From: Cyrtodaria siliqua
Taxonomy: Eukaryota; Mollusca; Bivalvia; Adapedonta; Hiatellidae
DNA length: 64,000 bases
Direction of reading: 5' to 3'
Assembly: GCA_037043455.1 (NCBI GenBank)
Contig: JAWPHD010001286.1
Coordinates: 186,001 to 250,000 of the forward strand
Below the pieces are notes generated by a model. That model worked only from the letters and a program-made list of their open reading frames with translations. It was not told the DNA's origin and ran no database searches. Below are positions 59,977 to 64,000 of this stretch, one piece after another (the first letter of the stretch is position 1; each line of letters opens with the position of its first letter). Position numbers and translations under genes: made by a program.

Positions 59977-60949
59977 GGGTTAGTTGTGCGCCATTATTCC
60001 GACGCACTTTATGGTTTCGGGTGTCCTATGAAACGAGATAATTCAAAGATGCTACATGTCTCTTAAGTCGTTGTACCCTTTTCTGACAAATACCCCACGG
60101 CAGGCAACCGATCGTATCTCACACTTGCAGCTGTCGCAAGATTAGCCAAAGAATTGTAACAACACGCCGTTGCGTAAAGGTCTATTTCTTTCCAATTCTT
60201 TTTCAATCTTTATAATGATTGGTTGCTACATGTGATTGTGTTTAAAATGTTTTGAAATGTTTATCTCAGCTGATCGCTGATTCTGCTGTGTAGTTTATTG
60301 CCACAAGGCCACGGGGATGCTTTGAACCGTGACTGCGACAATAGATAAACCAAGGGGACAAGGCGGAGCGTCGCAGCCTCGGCAACAATGGTAGCTAAAT
60401 ACGTGTGAAAAATCAGCGGTTGTTACACTGACATCCGATAAACTTGATGCGACTATAAATATTACGACAGTGTGACTTTTTCATTGCTGTCATGGTTTTT
60501 AAATGGGATTTCTAAAAAATATGTATAACTAATATGACTTGTTGTGTCATTGATATTTTTCGCTGTACTGCTTTATTTGGCGACGCAATCGGGTTTGAAT
60601 AAATTTAATCACCAGTCGATGGCACTGGCATGATTTCCTCAAAGAGGATGACGCCGATCTGGATTCTGTGTTATACGGAACAGATGCTTCCAAAGTATAC
60701 ATCTGACCTTTGGCTTGGTATATAATTCATAGTATCTTGTATTTAAAAGGTGTCGGCTTGATGAGAATGGCGTCAGGCATCAACACTTATTTAAACTTCC
60801 AAATAGCTATTTTGGCGTCCACTTATCAAAGGCAGTAATGCTGTCAATATAGTCTAATAAGTATATACATTCTTGCTTTCATGCCGGTGCAGATAGGTAA
60901 ATCCAACCCAAGGTATACATTTTTATCATGTTACCTTAACCGCGGACGT
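59977..60949. other. Unassigned DNA
   Basis: Slightly less AT-rich than its surroundings, but no frame or repeat is recognised. Confidence 0.45.
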
Positions 60950-61266
60950 GGCGTGGTGGCAGATCGTCCGGCTTGCATACTGGAGGTCGTGGGTTCGATC
61001 TCCGACAACATCATATAAATGACTTAGAAAAATGGTACTAGTATCTCCATTGCTTGACATTCAGCCTATAAAGGGGTAGTGCTGGGCTTGGTCGGCCCGG
61101 AGTCAGTATACTGTGATTGGGTGGGGTATCATGTCATGTGTCTGCGGCCTGGTATTCCAGTGTGGCAGCACTATAAAGTTGAGCATTGAGTTCACTGCTA
61201 CAAGTAGTCACCGTCGTGATGGCTGAAAGGTTGTTAAGCGACGGTAAACTCAATACATACATATAC
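60950..61266 (+). mobile_element. tRNA-derived SINE, family 4
   Basis: The tRNA-like head has an A-box-like TGGTGGCAGATCG near 60956-60968 and box B GGTTCGATCTC at 60992-61002. The body includes GGTCGGCCCGGAGTCAGTAT and ends AGCGACGGTAAACTCAATAC with a CATA-type tail. Only one copy is in the window. Confidence 0.7.
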
Positions 61267-61524
61267 CATACTAGAAGGGTGTTCCACGGAACACTTGTGT
61301 CGCCTGTCGTATGTTTATTTCAGCTTGGTTAGGTAGCAGGTTAAAGTTTTATAAAAAGGGTCATTAATGAAAGTCGGAGTTATTGGACATGTTTTACCAC
61401 ATTCCATGAGATAAGATGAAGATGTGTGTGACGTTTTATGAACATAGGTCAAGTACTTTTCAAGTCATGGCCAAGGTTTGGTTGCAAGAATAGTCTATGA
61501 ATTGATCCCAGCATATACCTAATG

Positions 61525-61797
61525 TATACTGAAAGGAAAAATATATATATTAAACACAATACTGAAATGGCTTGACTTTTTCAAGCGAAACTTCAACATT
61601 TATGAATTTCGTGTAACAAAGTATACTTTGATTAAAGGTTCTACTACATGAAAGAGTTGTCCTTTCTGTAATTAGTTGTAGCCCCTTTTTGTACAAAACA
61701 CATTGAGATACATCTGGAATATTACGTGGAATTATGTGTGTATAATAGTGTAGTAAAGTCATTTGTTTGATTATGCGTTTCTTTTTCCTTTCAGAAT
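61525..61797. mobile_element. MITE with TATACTGAAAGG ends (copy 2, internally deleted)
   Basis: The left end keeps TATACTGAAAGGAAAAA, then a TA run replaces the rest of the terminus and about 200 bp of interior. From AAACACAATACTGAAATGGC onward it matches 31541-31783 closely to the right end TTATGCGTTTCTTTTTCC. It has a 12-bp insertion (CACATTGAGATA-like) near 61699-61710. Confidence 0.85.
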
Positions 61798-62385
61798 ATT
61801 CATATTCTTGCCGTTTTCATCGTAGCTTCTAACTGAAGAAAATGCCCAAATAGTTGAGATTCAATTAAAATGTCATGTCAAAAAGTGTGATTCAAACGAG
61901 ATTAACATTATACTCTAGTTTTGATTTAGTTTTAATGTTATCATTAATTTTCAATTAAACCGATATTGTTGAAAACCATTCTTACAAAATGAGATTATGA
62001 AGGACTTGCTTAATACTGCATTCTAGATTGGCGTTCGGTTCATTAGCCGGGAGTTTTTAAACCGTCGTTATCATTGAAGTTGCTTTTAACTCGCATACTA
62101 GTCATATGAATAATCTCATTTGGACCGATACAGCATAAGTCTGAACTTATTTTGCTATGCGAGTTATTAGGCATGAACACACATTAAATTATAAAATTGA
62201 TAAAATTGGATATATTTGTGAACGAAAATCCAACCTTGAACATATAAAATATACCCATATATACGGTCATAAATTTCTTTATTACATACTTTAACATAAA
62301 TAGTAACACATTTTAGCAGATTAACTATGTTTATCAGTCCTTTCTTTTTAAACCTCCATAATCGGCACACTTCATATTCAACCTA
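61798..62385. other. Unassigned AT-rich DNA
   Basis: No gene or repeat is recognised. Confidence 0.45.
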
Positions 62386-63115
62386 ACTATAGGCGACAGC
62401 AACCAGAGAATAGGAAACACAGCTCAAATATAGCCTGATATAGAAACAACCTAACTATAGGAGACAACAACCAGAGAATAGGAAACACAGCTCAAATAGA
62501 GCCTGATATAGACACAACCTAACTATAGGAGACAAAAACCAGAGGATAGGAAACACAGCTCAAATAGAGCCTGACTTAGATATAGACACAACCTAACTGT
62601 AGGAGACAACAACCAGAGGATAGGAAACACAGCTCAAATAGAGCCTGACTTAGATATAGACACAACCTAACTGTAGGAGACAACAACCAGAGAATAGGAA
62701 ACACAGCTCAAATAGAGCCTGATATAGACACAACCTAACTATAGGAGACAACAACCAGAGGGTATGAAACACAGCTCAAATAGAGCCTGACTTAGATATA
62801 GACACAACCTAACTGTAGGAGACAACACCCAGAGGATAGGAAACACAGCTCAAATAGAGCTTGACATAGATATTGACACAACCTAACTATAGGAGACACC
62901 AACCAGAGGATAGGAATCACAGCTCAAATAGAGCTTGACTTAGATATAGACACAACCTAACTATAGGCGACAGCAACCAGAGGATAGGAATCACAGCTCA
63001 AATAGAGCTTGACTTAGATATAGACACGACCTAACTATAGGAGAAAACAACCAGAGGATAGGAAACACAGCTCAAATAGAGCCTGACTTAGATATAGACA
63101 CACCTTATCCTCATC
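62386..63115. repeat. 66/74-bp minisatellite, about ten units
   Basis: The unit ACAACCTAACTATAGGAGAC then AACAACCAGAGGATAGGAAA, CACAGCTCAAATAGAGCCTG and a variable TTAGATATAGAC. Shorter units lack the 8-bp CTTAGATA segment, which explains the two lengths. Confidence 0.93.
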
Positions 63116-63124
63116 CTGACTACA

Positions 63125-63609
63125 GGAGACACATCTCAACTTCAGCATTACTGTATAAGCCACATTATATGATACATATCTCAACTTCAGCAATACTGTA
63201 TGAGCCACATTATATTATATGCATCTCAACGTCAGCCTTACTGTATGAGCCACACTACATGATACACATCTCAACTTCAGCATTACTGTATGAGTCACAT
63301 TACATGACACACATCTCAACTTCAGCCTTACTGTATGAGCCACACTACATGATTCAAATATCAACTTCAACAGTGCTGTAGGAGCCACACTACATGATAA
63401 ACATCTCAACGTCAGCCTTACTGTAGTAGCAACATTACATGACACAAATCTCAACTTCAACCTTATTGTATGAGCCATTCTACATGATACACATTTCAAC
63501 TTCAGCATTACTGTAGTAGCCACATTATATAATATACATCTCAACTTCAGCCTTACTGTATGAGGCACATTATATGATACATATCTCAACTTCAGCATTA
63601 CTGTATGAG
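63125..63609. repeat. 45-bp minisatellite (left part), about eleven units
   Basis: The unit ATCTCAACTTCAGCATTACT then GTATGAGCCACATTATATGATACAT has unit starts 45 bp apart (63133, 63178). As 45 is a multiple of three, open frames such as minus 63215-63598 and plus 63169-63381 run through it. They are artefacts. The array is split by a SINE at 63610. Confidence 0.93.
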
Positions 63610-63933
63610 GCTGGCGTGGCGCAGTCGGTAGCGCGGCGGATTTGTAACCGGAGGCCCCGGGTTCAATCCTCCGTGGTGCCTGAGTTCCGTCGGTGTGTTC
63701 TTGGGCAAGACACTTTTCCTTAGCCTCGTCCGTCGGATGGGGACGTAAACCGGGCGGTCCCGTGTATCGGTCTATCCTCCGAGCACGTTAAAGAACCATA
63801 GGAATCTATTCGATAATAAGAGTAGGGCAGGTTCCCGGATTCCTGTGTATCCTTCCCCTCTCTATGGGGCGGCTCTAAATAACCTGTACTGTGTTGATGA
63901 GCCGTTAAACAACATTCAATTCAATTCAATTCA
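63610..63933 (+). mobile_element. tRNA-derived SINE, family 3 (complete)
   Basis: The head has box A TGGCGCAGTCGG (63616-63627), an anticodon-loop-like TTTGTAA, and box B GGTTCAATCC (63660-63669). The body has CTTAGCCTCGTCCGTCGG and GGGCGGTCCCGTGTATCGG, and the tail is a run of AATTC. Flanking copies of ATTACTGTATGAG (63597-63609 and 63934-63946) are a 13-bp target duplication in the 45-bp array. The head is not counted as a working tRNA gene, because it continues into the SINE and its anticodon stem pairs poorly. Confidence 0.88.
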
Positions 63934-64000
63934 ATTACTGTATGAGCCACATTATATAATATACATCTCAACGTCAGCCTTACTGTATGAGCCACATTAT
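63934..64000. repeat. 45-bp minisatellite (resumes after the SINE)
   Basis: The array continues with ACTGTATGAGCCACATTATA and the next unit to the window end. It probably extends beyond the window. Confidence 0.92.

Noticed and set aside
63610..63685. Functional tRNA gene with a TGT-like anticodon
   Set aside because: The tRNA-like part runs straight into a SINE body found also at 36485, ends in an AATTC tail, is flanked by a target duplication, and has a poorly paired anticodon stem.

Overview
The window reads as non-coding nuclear DNA from an animal, most likely a mollusc and perhaps a bivalve. It is AT-rich. It carries several tRNA-derived SINE families with internal box A and box B promoters, cut-and-paste MITEs, long minisatellites and trinucleotide microsatellites. 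Copies of the motif TTATCTCCCTT and its complement recur (for example near 17710, 20920, 21370 and 24100-24300). I associate that motif with molluscan repeats from memory, so the taxonomic call is an inference. I found no operons, ribosome-binding sites, CRISPR array or prokaryotic genes. No open frame was recognised as a known protein. The longest frames, more than 1000 codons on the minus strand at 10623-14500, come from a stop-free tandem repeat.

Layout. 1-5140: sparse DNA with one candidate inverted-end element (612-1337), one SINE-1 (3141-3378) and a poly-C tract. 5141-9540: small direct repeats, a 21-bp minisatellite and a 41-bp array in two subfamilies, ending against a SINE-1. 10795-16430: a 5.6-kb 47/46/45-bp array whose core has a 25-unit (1175-bp) higher-order period. 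16681-19738: microsatellite, an old ~160-180-bp repeat, and 38-bp and ~56-bp minisatellites, the latter split by a SINE-2. 20190-21912: a trinucleotide microsatellite interrupted by a DNA transposon, which holds an inverted copy of its own family and a non-LTR tail, then a long ATT tract. 22957-25630: 32-bp, ~28-bp and 29-bp arrays plus dispersed-repeat fragments. 25838-26168: two related hairpins, one with 36-bp perfect arms. 28082-48531: mostly unassigned DNA carrying SINEs, piggyBac-like, TA-flanked and nested MITEs, short arrays and a triple palindrome (45664-45904). 49465-53480: a 61/71-bp array with a 642-bp higher-order period. 54630-56290: a 39-bp array with local 5-unit order. 57537-61797: a SINE-1 fragment, second copies of two MITE families and a SINE-4. 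62386-64000: 66/74-bp and 45-bp arrays, the last split by a SINE-3 with a 13-bp target duplication.

There is no gene pathway to describe. The working units are mobile elements, which supplied promoters, termini and insertion scars, and tandem arrays shaped by duplication and homogenisation. By a hand sum of the listed arrays, tandem repeats cover roughly a quarter of the window. Unassigned stretches are marked as such. They could hold introns or short exons that reading by eye cannot detect.
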